In this document: piece by piece, positions 1 through 10,073 of the stretch
How positions within the stretch are numbered: position 1 is the stretch's first letter
Layout: each line of letters opens with the position of its first letter
Assembly: GCA_029232285.1 (NCBI GenBank)
Contig: JAOXFI010000047.1
Coordinates: 28,932-92,931 of the forward strand
Length of the DNA stretch: 64,000 nt
Direction of reading: 5' to 3'
From: Agmasoma carcini (nom. nud.)
Taxonomy: Eukaryota; Microsporidia; Thelohaniidae
Translations under genes and position numbers: made by a program
The notes under the pieces: model-generated
Seen by the model: only the letters and a program-made list of their open reading frames with translations
Told to the model about the DNA's origin: nothing
Databases searched by the model: none

Positions 1-347
1 TTGAAGTACTCTCATTCAATGTTAAACCATAGCTTAAACTTCATCAATAAAATTCATACCCAAAAGATCAAATATTTGTGCAACAAACATGAATAAAGAT
101 TTAAAAATACAATGTGTGTTATTAGAATCATATTTATTTGAGTGGATGTAACAAAAAGAGTTTAAGATGAGTTTTGTGATTTAATAGTTTTATTTTGTAT
201 ATTATATATAAATATAGTGTTTTTTTATAAAATATATTAAGAAGCTGAACATAAACTTGAAAATTGGGGTGTTTATGCTATTTTCTACAATACTCTTATT
301 TTTATAATAAGTGAGTATTAAAACGATAATTCTTATAATTAATTCAA

Positions 348-538
348 TTATAAAATGTAATATGGTTTCACTATCTACTTTCTAGTTATTGCAACCATTA
401 TTCCAATAGATTTTTAAATATTTTTTTAATTGGTTTTTTAATTTATAAAATGTAATATGGTTTCACGATCTACTTTCTAATTGTTGCAACCAATATTCCA
501 ATAGATTTTTAAATATTTTTTTAATTGGTTTTTTAATT
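348..538. repeat. Tandem duplication, 95-bp unit, two copies
   Basis: Two adjacent copies (348-442 and 443-538) are nearly identical, differing at a handful of bases. Each contains a block reading ATATGGTTTCAC, then a TTGCAACCA-type block, and ends in a T-rich run. A shortened version of the first block recurs at about 6652, and reverse-complement versions of the TTGCAACC block occur at 1448 and 1507, so this is a dispersed element that was locally duplicated. Confidence 0.8.
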
Positions 539-1439
539 AATAAAATAAAAAACAGTAAATTCTTAAAATCATTAATCTTTGAAAAAATGATTTCTTGTCT
601 TTCCATTTTGAAGATATATCTCAACATCTTCCTTAATATCTATCACAATCGTAAGCATTTATCTCTAAAACTGGGTTCAATTAAGTTTTTTATTCTGATT
701 CGTTTCTTTTAATAACAAAATCTTTCATTTATAGAAGCAATTCTCAATTAAATTCAAGAAGAAGGAAGATATTCGATCATTAAACAATACACCTAATGGT
801 CTCAGACAAACCCTTATAATGGTGTATACGCATTATCTATTGTAAAAACTAGATATAAATGCATTATTATATGCATGAAACCTATGGTATATCATAACAT
901 TAGCAGCAAGAAAAAAAATATTAATATTCTTACCACAGACATATCTACAAAAGCTTATATTTTAATTAAAGATATGCTTTTCTTTGGTCTAGAAGATACG
1001 ACAAGCCCAACCTCGTCTAAAAACAAGAGTTGATCAGAATTATTGTTATTTAATATTCATGAAACGTTTTGCATATGACAATCGTTTTCTGATCGTGTTT
1101 CTCTGTTCCAAAGCGCATGGACTATGAAACAGTGCTACAAGATACTTGAAGATTAAAATTAAACCAAATTATTAAAAAAGTCTTATAGTGAAATAAAATA
1201 AATTTGATCAACCCAACTCTTCAAGTTTAGACTTACGGTTACCACCTTGTTGTTATAAAGTTATTTGGCTCGTCTTTTGATAGTTTTTGACCACCTTCAC
1301 GACAGATCAATAATTTAATTATAAGATTCTGAAATATATTTAGTTAACCATATCTGCCTGATTTGTTCCTCTTTGTTTATTTGACAAACGAATATAGTTA
1401 CTCTTGGCTATATGGAATTAAAATAAAAAAATATTTTTT

Positions 1440-1560
1440 ATTGAGTGATGGTTGCAACAATTGGATTCTTGTTTGAAACGATTGAAATAAGAATTTATTA
1501 GAAAGATGGTTGCAACAACTTGAAAGTAGATTATAAAATCGTAAATTTTTGGATCTATGT
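1440..1560. repeat. Inverted relatives of the 348-538 repeat
   Basis: Two GGTTGCAACAA blocks about 59 bp apart correspond to the reverse complement of the TTGCAACC-containing part of the 348-538 tandem repeat. The second is followed by sequence complementary to its ATCTACTTTC part. Confidence 0.5.
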
Positions 1561-3019
1561 ATTTACTAAAAATCAATGAGGTAGCGATTCTCTTAACCAT
1601 AAAGAAAATAGATAATTTGATAAATTTTGTTCTAAATGCTGTAATGATAGAATCTATCGAATGAAATACTAAAATCTCGGTACACAATCATGAACAAAAT
1701 GATAATAAAACAAGGCTAAACTTGCAAAACTATTGAAGCGCATCTAACAACAGTTACTAAAGGTATCTAAGACGATATATTAAAATCAATGAAAAATATT
1801 ATTTGGCGTTTAATAAATAAAAAATCTTTTCATATTTCATCTAAGATGAAAAAGATATTTTTATTAATGATAGAGAGTGCTTTTTAATTTGTATAATTGA
1901 GATTCAGAAGATAAAACAGACATAAACCCAAATATATTTATTCAATTAGTATTAATACACGGGTGTATATTTGTCAATCATATCCTTTTATTCAAAAAAA
2001 AACTGCCTATCGGGCTGCATTTGAACGACCTGTTAAAAATATAATTGTTGATTTTAAAAATGCTTGCAAAACAATGTTTATATATTCATAGATTAATGGG
2101 TACATTTTTAACAAAATATTTAATGAAGGATTCAATGTATTAAAAATTTAAGTTTTTATAATATATATTTTGTAAAAATTGAGAATTTTATTTATCATTC
2201 CAACAATGTCATATTTTTTATTAAAGAAATGACTGACAAGGTGGATTTACTATCAGTACTGTGTCAGATATAATAGAAAGTATCAAGATAAGGACACAGC
2301 AAATTGAAAATGGGTTTGGGTTTAAATGTATAATCAATTCACAATTATCTTAATATAGAAAGATTAAAGAGTGTGTTGTCGTTCGTAAATCGTATTGAAT
2401 ATGAAAACATTTAAACGAATAGAGGTAGAAATATTATAATAATAATATATCATCATTTGAATGTTTGTAAACAATAAACGACAATTCTGCTGGCGAAGAG
2501 CATCTACATCGCTAAAACATAGCCATCTTGAACTAACAGCTAAACACATTGGTGGTTAAGTTTGGTTTTAGTATTGTTTTGGATCAAATAGTATTTAAAA
2601 CTAGTAAAAGGTTAATATATCAATATCAATATGTTAATATGTGGTTATAAAAATATTTTTTAACAAGACTAAGCACACTTCTAAATTGAGAAGCTCAAAT
2701 GACTAGCACAATCACTTCATTTAACTCAATTGATGATCTTTGTTCATTTGTGGTCAAAAAACACAAGGTTTTAGAGCTAAAAAAGATATTGTTAACAATG
2801 GCAAGAAGCATGAAATCAAGGTGTATTGATTGTATCAGACAATAGATGGATATACTAAACATTATATTAATTTTCAAACTAAGTATATATCATAAAAACC
2901 CAAATATAATTATACACATCATTCAAAATATTTAAAAATAAAATTTATCTTGTTTTTCTGGTTTTCCCAATACTGTATATGAACAAAAATATTTTATACT
3001 TTGTATACCCATCTTTTGC

Positions 3020-3800
3020 TTTATGATGATCAAGTATCTTGTTTTTAATATTAATATTAGTTTTTAGCTAATTTTGCTTGATTATGACCAAAAATTTCAA
3101 TTGGATTTAAATCCGGTGATTATGGAAATTATTTAGATGTTTATGAGGCAAAATAAGAAATTGAATATTATGCTGAGAAAATGGGGTTTCTAAATTATAT
3201 TTTTATAGATTCAACCAAATATTCTGTTAAAACACCCAAATATTAATATGATCTTTTTCTTATTAGTTTTAATATTATTCTTCTTACACCTCTCTAACTA
3301 AAAAACCCATACCAAATTTAACTGTTGAAATAAAATTTTGTGATTTCTCTAAACTTACTCCAAATATCGTTCATTAAATAAATTAACTTGACAGAACGAG
3401 GTTTCATATTAAATATCACGTTTTTCAGTAATTTTTCTTGTAATAAATCCATCTTTCATATATCAAACTAATTTTTACGTAAAAGATTTATTATTGTGAT
3501 TTTTTAAATACCACAAATGCTAATAATGATATTTTTAAAATTTAATATTATGTTATTTATGACTTTTTGTGCTCACCGATAAACTTTGAAATGTTACATT
3601 GCCTTGTTTTCTATGTATACTATTGTTTATTCCCGTTTTTGAAATATTCCTTATCGTAGACTTTGGTTTGTCTATTTTTGTTGTAATTGAACTAAAGGTG
3701 TAGCCTTGATTCAGATAAGAAATAATACAATCCTTATCAAATTCATAAATATGATTAAAATTACAATTTTAATATTTCTTTGTGCTATTTTCCTTTGACA
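3020..3800 (-). pseudogene. Decayed Tc1/mariner-type transposase
   Basis: No long frame survives, but reading the minus strand piecewise gives a helix-turn-helix-like N-terminal part (about 3790-3590), a run of middle fragments, and the family hallmark SPDLNPIE at about 3119-3096. The Tc1/mariner/IS630 superfamily uses a DDE/D catalytic domain that ends with this LNPIE motif. Several stops and frameshifts separate the pieces, so it cannot be active. The 5' and 3' ends of the original element are not recognisable. Confidence 0.7.
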
Positions 3801-4350
3801 CTTCATGTAATTTTTTAAAAATTGTTATAAACTGCTATTTGTATTAAATAATTAAATTATTTATTTACACCCCTGTTCATCCAAATACTGGTTTGGGCTC
3901 GTTAGATAGACACACCTTCTTTCTTCAGGATCACTAATATATAATCTGGTAGGTATGATTCTAGAACTAGACCAACTGCAACCAAACCCTATATTATAGT
4001 CTTTTAATTCTTAACTTAATCATATGAGATAGCAATGAGTCTTGGTTTATTCATTTTTTATTTTTGAATTTTATTGTTGATGTGATCAAAATCTTAGAAT
4101 TTTTATATGCTGATTGGCTTTCCTCTATTTTGTAGGTCAATATTAATAGTTTTGAATTTCTTGTACGAAAATTTTAAAATTTCCAATTATTATTAAGCTT
4201 TAATTGTTATTTTCGAAGTGTAAGTACTTATATATGTAAATTTTATATTTATTGGTTGGTATTAAATCACAATTATATTAAAGCAGATATTAACTATTGG
4301 TTCAAATCATAAAATATCTTTTATATAATTCTATATTGTATAATATGTAT
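3801..4350. other. Intergenic, nothing recognised
   Basis: AT-rich sequence between the mariner relic and the 3' end of the transporter gene; I see no gene or clear repeat. Confidence 0.5.
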
Positions 4351-5466
4351 TTATTTGTAAAATAACTGACTTCCAACACACGAAATAGCCATTATTAAGC
4401 AGATAATTGACATTAAATAGAATTTCTTCTTTTTCTTATCCTCTCCTAAAATATAATACAATGATGGAAACACCAAAGAAATAAGAGGAGAAAAGAATGA
4501 TCCTATCAATTCAATAACCTTAGTAAAGTCTACCAGTGTAACTAAAGAGAGCGCATACATAGAAATATGCAATAAAGCAACCAATCTATTTCTCTTCCCT
4601 TCAGCAATATGAAATATTTTTGATATCATGTTGATTATAGGAAGCATCTGGAGAGGGAACCCTGTAAAAATAACAATACCATAAAAATATAATGCTACAT
4701 TACGTGCTAATGTATTTGGCCATCTAATTATTATTGCTTCTTTATCAATATCAATAAATTTTACAAAATTGATGTATCCAAATGATAAGTATAAGCATGT
4801 AATCACAAAGAATGAAAATAAAACCTGCTTGCAGAAGTAAGAATAACTGCTAGGGCTCTCATTATGTATAAAAATGATCGAATGTTGGCAGGAAAACCCA
4901 TAAACGAATATTCCAATATTCTTTATAGGATTAAAACTTTGAATCTTTGATTCTTTAATACCACTCGATTCAAGCGTTACTGAAAAGATCAAAAGCACAA
5001 GAACACCCAATATCCCTAAGCAGGAAAATAATTTAAAAGAAGATATTTTCTTTATACAAGAGATTGGATATAGAATTGAAAGCATTAGACCGATAGAGAA
5101 TTTAGGAATATTTTGAAATTTAGTAAGAAGGTCTAATTCTATAAAAAGGTCACTAAGAAGTAATAGGAAGGTCCATGCAACGAAATAACACTTCAAGATA
5201 ACTACTATATCGACTATTACCTTTAGACGGGTGCATACATGATTTGTGATGCCACTTAAGCTCAGTCCTTTGCCATATTTCGAATTGAAGTGACAATATA
5301 GACAGCATCCAAAAAATGAAGATATGCTAGCAGAAGATGCGAGTAGAATTGTCAATATTGGGCCATGAATTTGAAAAAGATAAGGATAAAGCAAAATAGT
5401 ACAGCCTACACAAGATTTGAGGGTGTTGAATATTGTAGCAAATTCATTTTCTCTTGAATTTATCAT
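4351..5466 (-). CDS. Amino acid transporter (AAAP/AVT family)
   Basis: A 371-residue polytopic membrane protein with about ten hydrophobic segments. The N-terminus has the opening pattern of the amino acid/auxin permease family: a short polar leader, then FATIFNTLKSCVGCTILLYP, equivalent to the broken first helix (N.(K/R)..(V)G.G.L..P) that forms the substrate site. It should move neutral or similar amino acids across a membrane (plasma membrane or vacuole-like), plausibly serving a parasite that lacks amino acid synthesis; the substrate cannot be read from sequence. The second glycine region is CVGCT rather than the more usual GxG. The start ATG is the only sensible one and precedes the conserved helix by few residues. 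It lies alone, transcribed away from the left flank, about 400 bp from its neighbour. Confidence 0.8.
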   Translation of the reverse strand: MINSRENEFATIFNTLKSCVGCTILLYPYLFQIHGPILTILLASSASISSFFGCCLYCHFNSKYGKGLSLSGITNHVCTRLKVIVDIVVILKCYFVAWTFLLLLSDLFIELDLLTKFQNIPKFSIGLMLSILYPISCIKKISSFKLFSCLGILGVLVLLIFSVTLESSGIKESKIQSFNPIKNIGIFVYGFSCQHSIIFIHNESPSSYSYFCKQVLFSFFVITCLYLSFGYINFVKFIDIDKEAIIIRWPNTLARNVALYFYGIVIFTGFPLQMLPIINMISKIFHIAEGKRNRLVALLHISMYALSLVTLVDFTKVIELIGSFFSPLISLVFPSLYYILGEDKKKKKFYLMSIICLIMAISCVGSQLFYK

Positions 5467-5870
5467 GATAAATAAACAAATTATATATTAAATGTGATGA
5501 ATATTTTGACAGTTTCAGATTTTATTTGTATGAAATATGTTTAATTTTTAAAGAGTATAAGAAAATACTAAAATTTTGAAGATTTATGGGAAATGATCAG
5601 AAATAATAAAATTTAATTATAATGAGTAAATACTCTATTATAAATGAATATATTTATCAAAGACTATCTGAAGATGATTATTATGCACTTTTGATGTGTT
5701 ACTGCCAGATATAGACCAAAAACAAACCAATATCAGCAATAACAGATTTCACCCAGATATGTTGAAATAATTTATTATATTAATTAAAAAATATATTTTA
5801 CAGTAAATTAGCCTTCTTTAATACTTATCACAATATTTTAATATTCAAAAATTGCTATAAATCATAAAAT
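5467..5870. other. Intergenic, nothing recognised
   Basis: About 400 bp of AT-rich DNA holding the 5' region of the transporter and the 3' region of the next gene, both on the minus strand. No repeat or RNA signal seen. Confidence 0.5.
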
Positions 5871-6530
5871 TTATTCTGTTTCTTCAATCATTTCCAACCA
5901 TTTTTCTATTTCACTTGAGGTAAGAATGAAAACGAAATATTTCTGATCATCTACCACAGTTTCTAGTGTTTTCTTAAAATTGAATAAGGAAAATTCTTCC
6001 ATGTCGTTTGGTATGAACCTAAGAAGATCAGAAGATATTTTAGGGAACATATCCTTAAGTTCTTTGTGTTGCCCCTTGTTTGTCTCAGTGACTCTAACCA
6101 TAATAAAGTACTTATGATTAGGTTCTATAATCTTAATCACTGATCTTGATATATAACTGTAGGGAATGTTGTTATATCTTTCAATAAATAAGAATTTATA
6201 TTTATTTTCCTCATCAACATGCTTTATTATGTTTTTCTTAAAGTTTTTTGATAGGCAGCTTTTAAATTTTGACCTGTCAAATACAGAGACCATGCCAAGA
6301 AGAATATTGTTTGACACAATAGAAAAACATTTCTCTAGATTTGAAAGAAAACACGATTTATCTGAAATATATTTCGTTTCACGTAGAAGAACGTTCGTAT
6401 CATCAATATTTGGCACTTTTTCTAATATTTCGAACTCAAAACCATCATCAGATGACATGCTTTCATTATCTGATTGATTATGTTCACTAATCCCATCTTT
6501 TATGACCATATGTTCATTTTCATTTGACAT
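5871..6530 (-). CDS. Hypothetical protein, acidic N-terminus
   Basis: A 219-residue protein that I do not recognise. Residues 1-45 are acidic and Ser/Asp-rich (SDNESMSSDDGFEFEILEK), probably disordered. The remainder mixes hydrophobic beta-like and helical stretches with no signal peptide, membrane segment or metal motif. The C-terminal section (about 140-219) looks like a folded alpha/beta domain. The start is credible: the ATG follows an AATTTTTTTTCATCCAC context like other genes of this window. The codon mix and even charge distribution resemble neighbouring real genes rather than random AT-rich frames. Function unknown. Confidence 0.7.
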   Translation of the reverse strand: MSNENEHMVIKDGISEHNQSDNESMSSDDGFEFEILEKVPNIDDTNVLLRETKYISDKSCFLSNLEKCFSIVSNNILLGMVSVFDRSKFKSCLSKNFKKNIIKHVDEENKYKFLFIERYNNIPYSYISRSVIKIIEPNHKYFIMVRVTETNKGQHKELKDMFPKISSDLLRFIPNDMEEFSLFNFKKTLETVVDDQKYFVFILTSSEIEKWLEMIEETE

Positions 6531-7228
6531 GTGGATGAAAAAAAATTATTGAAAAAATATATTCATTAAAATATAAAAACTTTATATTGTTCATTTATTT
6601 ATAGATTGTACTTTATTTCTAACAATATATCTCGAAATTATACTTGATTAATATATGGTTTCACCATCTAATTGTAATTTTTTAATTTATTATTTAGTAT
6701 AAAAGTAAGCAAATAGATACGAAATAATGAAAAATATATTAAATTAAAATATATATTTACCAATTGATGTGAAAAGTTTGTAATTGGATGGAGAATATCC
6801 ATAATATATCATTTATAATAGTAAAAAATCATCTATAATTTCTTTATACAATTACATGTAGCCTTCCTCGTCTGATTAACAATGTTCCATCTATAATTTC
6901 TTTATATAATTACATGTAGCCCTTCTTTAGTTAAAATATGTATTAATACTCTTAAGTGATATAAATTAAAATATTTTATTTTACTAAATTGATTCTTCAA
7001 AATAAAAAAAATACTTTTTTAATATAAATCCTATTGAACCATCACTGAAAGATCTAAATATGTTTTAATAGTCACATATCACAGTTTATTTATACATAAA
7101 AGCACATATATTCATGATTAATATAATTTAGACCATTTTCACCATCCTTAGCCTTAAAATAAATAACAATCTTTATTTAACACATATAAATATCCCATCA
7201 AATCTTTGAAAAGTATTAATAAATAAAT
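6531..7228. other. Intergenic with repeat arm and short tandem repeat
   Basis: Contains the left arm (6698-6788) of a long inverted repeat and two copies of a 35-bp block (ATCTATAATTTCTTTATA followed by AATTACATGTAGCC) at about 6829-6863 and 6891-6926. No gene seen. Confidence 0.6.
6698..6788 (+). repeat. Left arm of 91-bp inverted repeat
   Basis: This segment is nearly identical (about three mismatches) to the reverse complement of 7711-7801. A diverged copy in the same orientation as this arm lies at 56360-56428. Long inverted repeats with a dispersed relative suggest a non-autonomous mobile element or the ends of one. Confidence 0.8.
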
Positions 7229-7405
7229 TTATTTCATCCTTTCGTTCTCTTTATTCCCATGTTCTAATTCTTTAAGGAGATTTGTTGTTTCGTCTATACA
7301 ATCATTGATATTCTTCTTTAGACCACTTACATCATCGTCTTTAATAGCATTTGGCATATTTAAAATCATCTTTTGATACGCATTTTCTAATTCTTTCATT
7401 CCCAT
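7229..7405 (-). CDS. Small hypothetical helical protein
   Basis: A 58-residue, Lys/Glu/Asn-rich protein predicted to be largely alpha-helical, with heptad-like hydrophobic spacing (MKELENAYQKMI and GLKKNINDCIDETTNLL). It has no signal peptide or membrane segment. An upstream in-frame TTG two codons earlier is not used here; the ATG at 7405 follows AAAATTTCAAATTTGTCC, matching the start-proximal signal of neighbouring genes, which argues this is a real gene. Size and helicity would suit a small subunit of a larger complex (for example kinetochore or Mediator type), but I cannot place it. It sits inside the pair of inverted repeat arms at 6698-6788 and 7711-7801. Confidence 0.55.
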   Translation of the reverse strand: MGMKELENAYQKMILNMPNAIKDDDVSGLKKNINDCIDETTNLLKELEHGNKENERMK

Positions 7406-8007
7406 GGACAAATTTGAAATTTTATAAAAAAAAACAATAAAACTAATAAATCATGATATCAAATATAAACAAAAAATATTATTAAAGAATAAAAATTTGT
7501 GTGTAAATTATATATAATAGTTGTATAGTATAAAAATATATTAGAAAGTTTATTTTAGGAATTCATGATCAAAGACGATAATAAATAATATAATACAAGA
7601 TATAATACATCATAAAATAAACCTTTTAAATATTATTGATCAGTTAATCAAAAAAATATAACTATTTATACAATATAATATATAAACTTTTCTAATATAG
7701 AAGGTTTAAATCCAATTTCAAACGTTTCACATCAATTGGTAAATATATATTTTAATTTAATATATTTTTCATTATTTCGTATCTATTTGCTTACTTTTAT
7801 ATTTTAAATATTTTATATTACAATGACTTGACAAGGAAAATTTTCTTATAAAGTTTATACAAAAAATCAATAGTGAAGGTCCTTAAGCGAATATCAAAAT
7901 TTTAAAGAAAAAAGCTATAATAACAATCAATACTCTCTTGGAAGAATAATTTAAGTAGTGAAACATTTGATAAGACATATTTGAAACAAATATAACATAA
8001 TTTATAA
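7406..8007. other. Intergenic with repeat arm
   Basis: AT-rich spacer containing the right inverted repeat arm (7711-7801); otherwise no feature seen. Confidence 0.5.
7711..7801 (-). repeat. Right arm of 91-bp inverted repeat
   Basis: Reverse complement of 6698-6788 with about three differences. The two arms enclose about 920 bp that includes the 58-residue gene. Confidence 0.8.
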
Positions 8008-9612
8008 TTACGACTTTATTTTATCAAGTTTTGCAAACAATTCTCGTCTTTCTTTGCTTTGGGGGTGAATATTTCTTACAACAGCCCTCATCTCTTCTGG
8101 TGAAATAATATTAAGATTAGTCTTAAATAACCTCTCAAGCTCATCAAATGATGATTTAAGAGCATTAGTAAGCAATACCAACTTTTCATAATTACCTATA
8201 CCCTCAGAGTCATACCCATATGATAAATCTAACAAATAATTAGATATATCATACAATTTATCAACCTTATCACCATCAAACTTAGAAGGTACAACAATAA
8301 AATCAATATATCTAGAGAATAAGGACTCAAAAAACTTACCAAGAAATAAATCAAGGGATGTTACATCAATAAAAAGGTCAATATTTTCAAGAAATTCATA
8401 GTGAAGCTGTTTGATATGTGCCTTTATAAACATAACATCATCATTTAAATTAATATTTAAGTTTGTAGAAGCCTTTATAAGTTTGGTAAAAAGAGCATTT
8501 CTACTATCAGATAAGCTATCATAGTCAGAACAATCTTTATTCGTCCTTATATAGGTTGATAGATCTGCATATTTAACAAATAAATCATAAGGAATTGATA
8601 ATTGATCGTAGCTAAAGAATTTGATCAAGCTGCTTCTAAATATTTTTAATGCTTCAGCCTTTTTTTCAGATTTTATTGGGTGCAAAAGTTTTTTAGCCTT
8701 AATTAAAAGATCAAAATTCTTACTTATATGCTTTTTTTCAACTCTTATGACCTCACCAGACTCTTTTACCTTAGAAATATCAACAACACTGTTCATTATA
8801 ATATTGAGAGCCCATCGATCAACGTTATTTATATAAAAATCAGTTTTAGTGAAAAAATGATTATTTTCTCTTAAAGTTTCCATAGAATATTCATTTTTGA
8901 TAAACAAAGTCCCCATATTTATTTTTAGACCATGTAAGATTGAATTTGTGGTTATAGGGGTGGCTTTTAAAATATCACTCAGGGTAGAAACATTTAACTT
9001 TTCAGTGATGATATTGCTGGTATCTGTACTTGTGGAAGGTTGAACCAAATAAAAGTGATTTTCACCAGTGAAAACTTCAGTCTCTGTAGCAATATCAAGC
9101 AGACGCTTACCAACTATGTATTTAAATTCATTGATTAAACCTGTATATGTAGATTTTTCTTTTATAAAACTAAGAAATTTTTCAATGTCGTTGTGAATCC
9201 TTAGAATGTTAAAATATTCTCCTTTTAGTTCTAAATTAGCTACTTTTAATACTTCTGAGCTTTTCTGGACGAAAAACAAAACGAGAGACCTTAAAAATAC
9301 CTTTGATTTCTCAATCAGAACATTATCATCATCTACAGTCTCATACAATCTATATAAATCATCCAAACATAAGCAAGAACCAGAAACAACTTCTTTATAT
9401 TCAATTTCTCTACATATTTGACTATACTCTGCTTCTAATTCATCAATTCGCTTTTTTAGGGTAAGCCTATCTAAGCTGTTTTTTTCTCTCTTTAAGTCAG
9501 ATATTTCAGTAGACAAGCTATTTATTAAGCTCTTGTTGTTATAATATTTCAAAGATAGCTCAGTTAAGTCCTTTAACTTACCACATAGTTCATTTATACG
9601 CTCTGCTGACAT
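8008..9612 (-). CDS. Probable vesicle-tethering protein, ZW10/Dsl1-like
   Basis: A 534-residue, mostly alpha-helical protein. Residues 1-75 form a charged coiled coil (KLKDLTELSLKYYNNKS, EISDLKREKNSLDRL), followed by helical bundles without membrane segments. The last 40 residues (LNIISPEEMRAVVRNIHP followed by a charged R/E/L helix) resemble the C-terminal end of ZW10/Dsl1/RINT1-type subunits, where a final S/T-P-E-E helix and an R-x-L pattern close the tethering rod. Such proteins belong to the CATCHR group that captures Golgi-derived vesicles at the endoplasmic reticulum. The match is weak; an exocyst or COG subunit is possible. The start ATG follows AAAATTTTTAACCAAA, a typical context for this genome. 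Confidence 0.4.
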   Translation of the reverse strand: MSAERINELCGKLKDLTELSLKYYNNKSLINSLSTEISDLKREKNSLDRLTLKKRIDELEAEYSQICREIEYKEVVSGSCLCLDDLYRLYETVDDDNVLIEKSKVFLRSLVLFFVQKSSEVLKVANLELKGEYFNILRIHNDIEKFLSFIKEKSTYTGLINEFKYIVGKRLLDIATETEVFTGENHFYLVQPSTSTDTSNIITEKLNVSTLSDILKATPITTNSILHGLKINMGTLFIKNEYSMETLRENNHFFTKTDFYINNVDRWALNIIMNSVVDISKVKESGEVIRVEKKHISKNFDLLIKAKKLLHPIKSEKKAEALKIFRSSLIKFFSYDQLSIPYDLFVKYADLSTYIRTNKDCSDYDSLSDSRNALFTKLIKASTNLNINLNDDVMFIKAHIKQLHYEFLENIDLFIDVTSLDLFLGKFFESLFSRYIDFIVVPSKFDGDKVDKLYDISNYLLDLSYGYDSEGIGNYEKLVLLTNALKSSFDELERLFKTNLNIISPEEMRAVVRNIHPQSKERRELFAKLDKIKS

Positions 9613-9877
9613 TTTGGTTAAAAATTTTTAGGTCAAAACATTTGAATAAAAATACACAAAGTTTATCAAAATAATATTCTATAACTGCTATATATAACTA
9701 ATGGTTAAGTCTAATGATGAATTGTAAATACAACTATTGCATATATTCAGCATCTAAGACATAGATTAAGCAGTAATATAAAAGATCAATAAAATAATAA
9801 CGGTAAAACCAAGAACTCCTGAAATAAATTAATTCAGCTTCTTAAACAAATATAAATTAAAAAAATTAATATAAAAG

Positions 9878-10031
9878 TTGGGTGCAGAGAGTAAGCCTCA
9901 TCATGTTGGGTAGATCGATACCTAACAGCATTGAACTATTTTTAGGAGAAACATTCCAATTATGGGTGCCTTTCAGCTATTTCCGAGGACTTTCCTTAGA
10001 GCGTGCTCCAATGCTGTTCTTCTGCCCAAGC
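9878..10031 (-). ncRNA. RNase P or RNase MRP RNA candidate (compact)
   Basis: A GC-richer island between two minus-strand genes. Read on the minus strand it has the RNase P/MRP core in the right order. P1: TTGGGCAGA (10029-10021) with TCTGCACCCAA (9888-9878), with a two-base bulge. P2: AACAGCATTG (10018-10009) with CAATGCTGTT (9933-9924), ten perfect pairs. A small GAGC..CTC hairpin sits at the P3 position. CR-I is GGAAAGTCCTC (9995-9985); its AAG-U-CCTC pairs with GAGGCTT (9899-9893) of CR-V, leaving the universally conserved bulged U of P4. P2 and P4 form the expected pseudoknot. A GGTA/TACC hairpin (9922-9909) between the P2 and P4 3' strands resembles P19. A T-rich stretch follows the 3' end, suiting Pol III. 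At about 154 nt it is unusually short. P versus MRP cannot be settled by eye. Confidence 0.72.
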
Positions 10032-10073
10032 AAATTTTTTTTAAAAAAATTAAAATATTTTATTATTTTTTAT

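Larger units (their letters stand above)
1..3000. other. AT-rich gene-poor region with repeats
   Basis: No convincing gene is visible. Short open frames here are T-rich translations without domain signals. The stretch carries a 95-bp tandem duplication (348-538) and inverted relatives of the same element near 1440-1560. A segment near 2228-2300 resembles, in reverse orientation, one near 60.09-60.20 kb, so it is probably old transposon debris. Confidence 0.6.
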
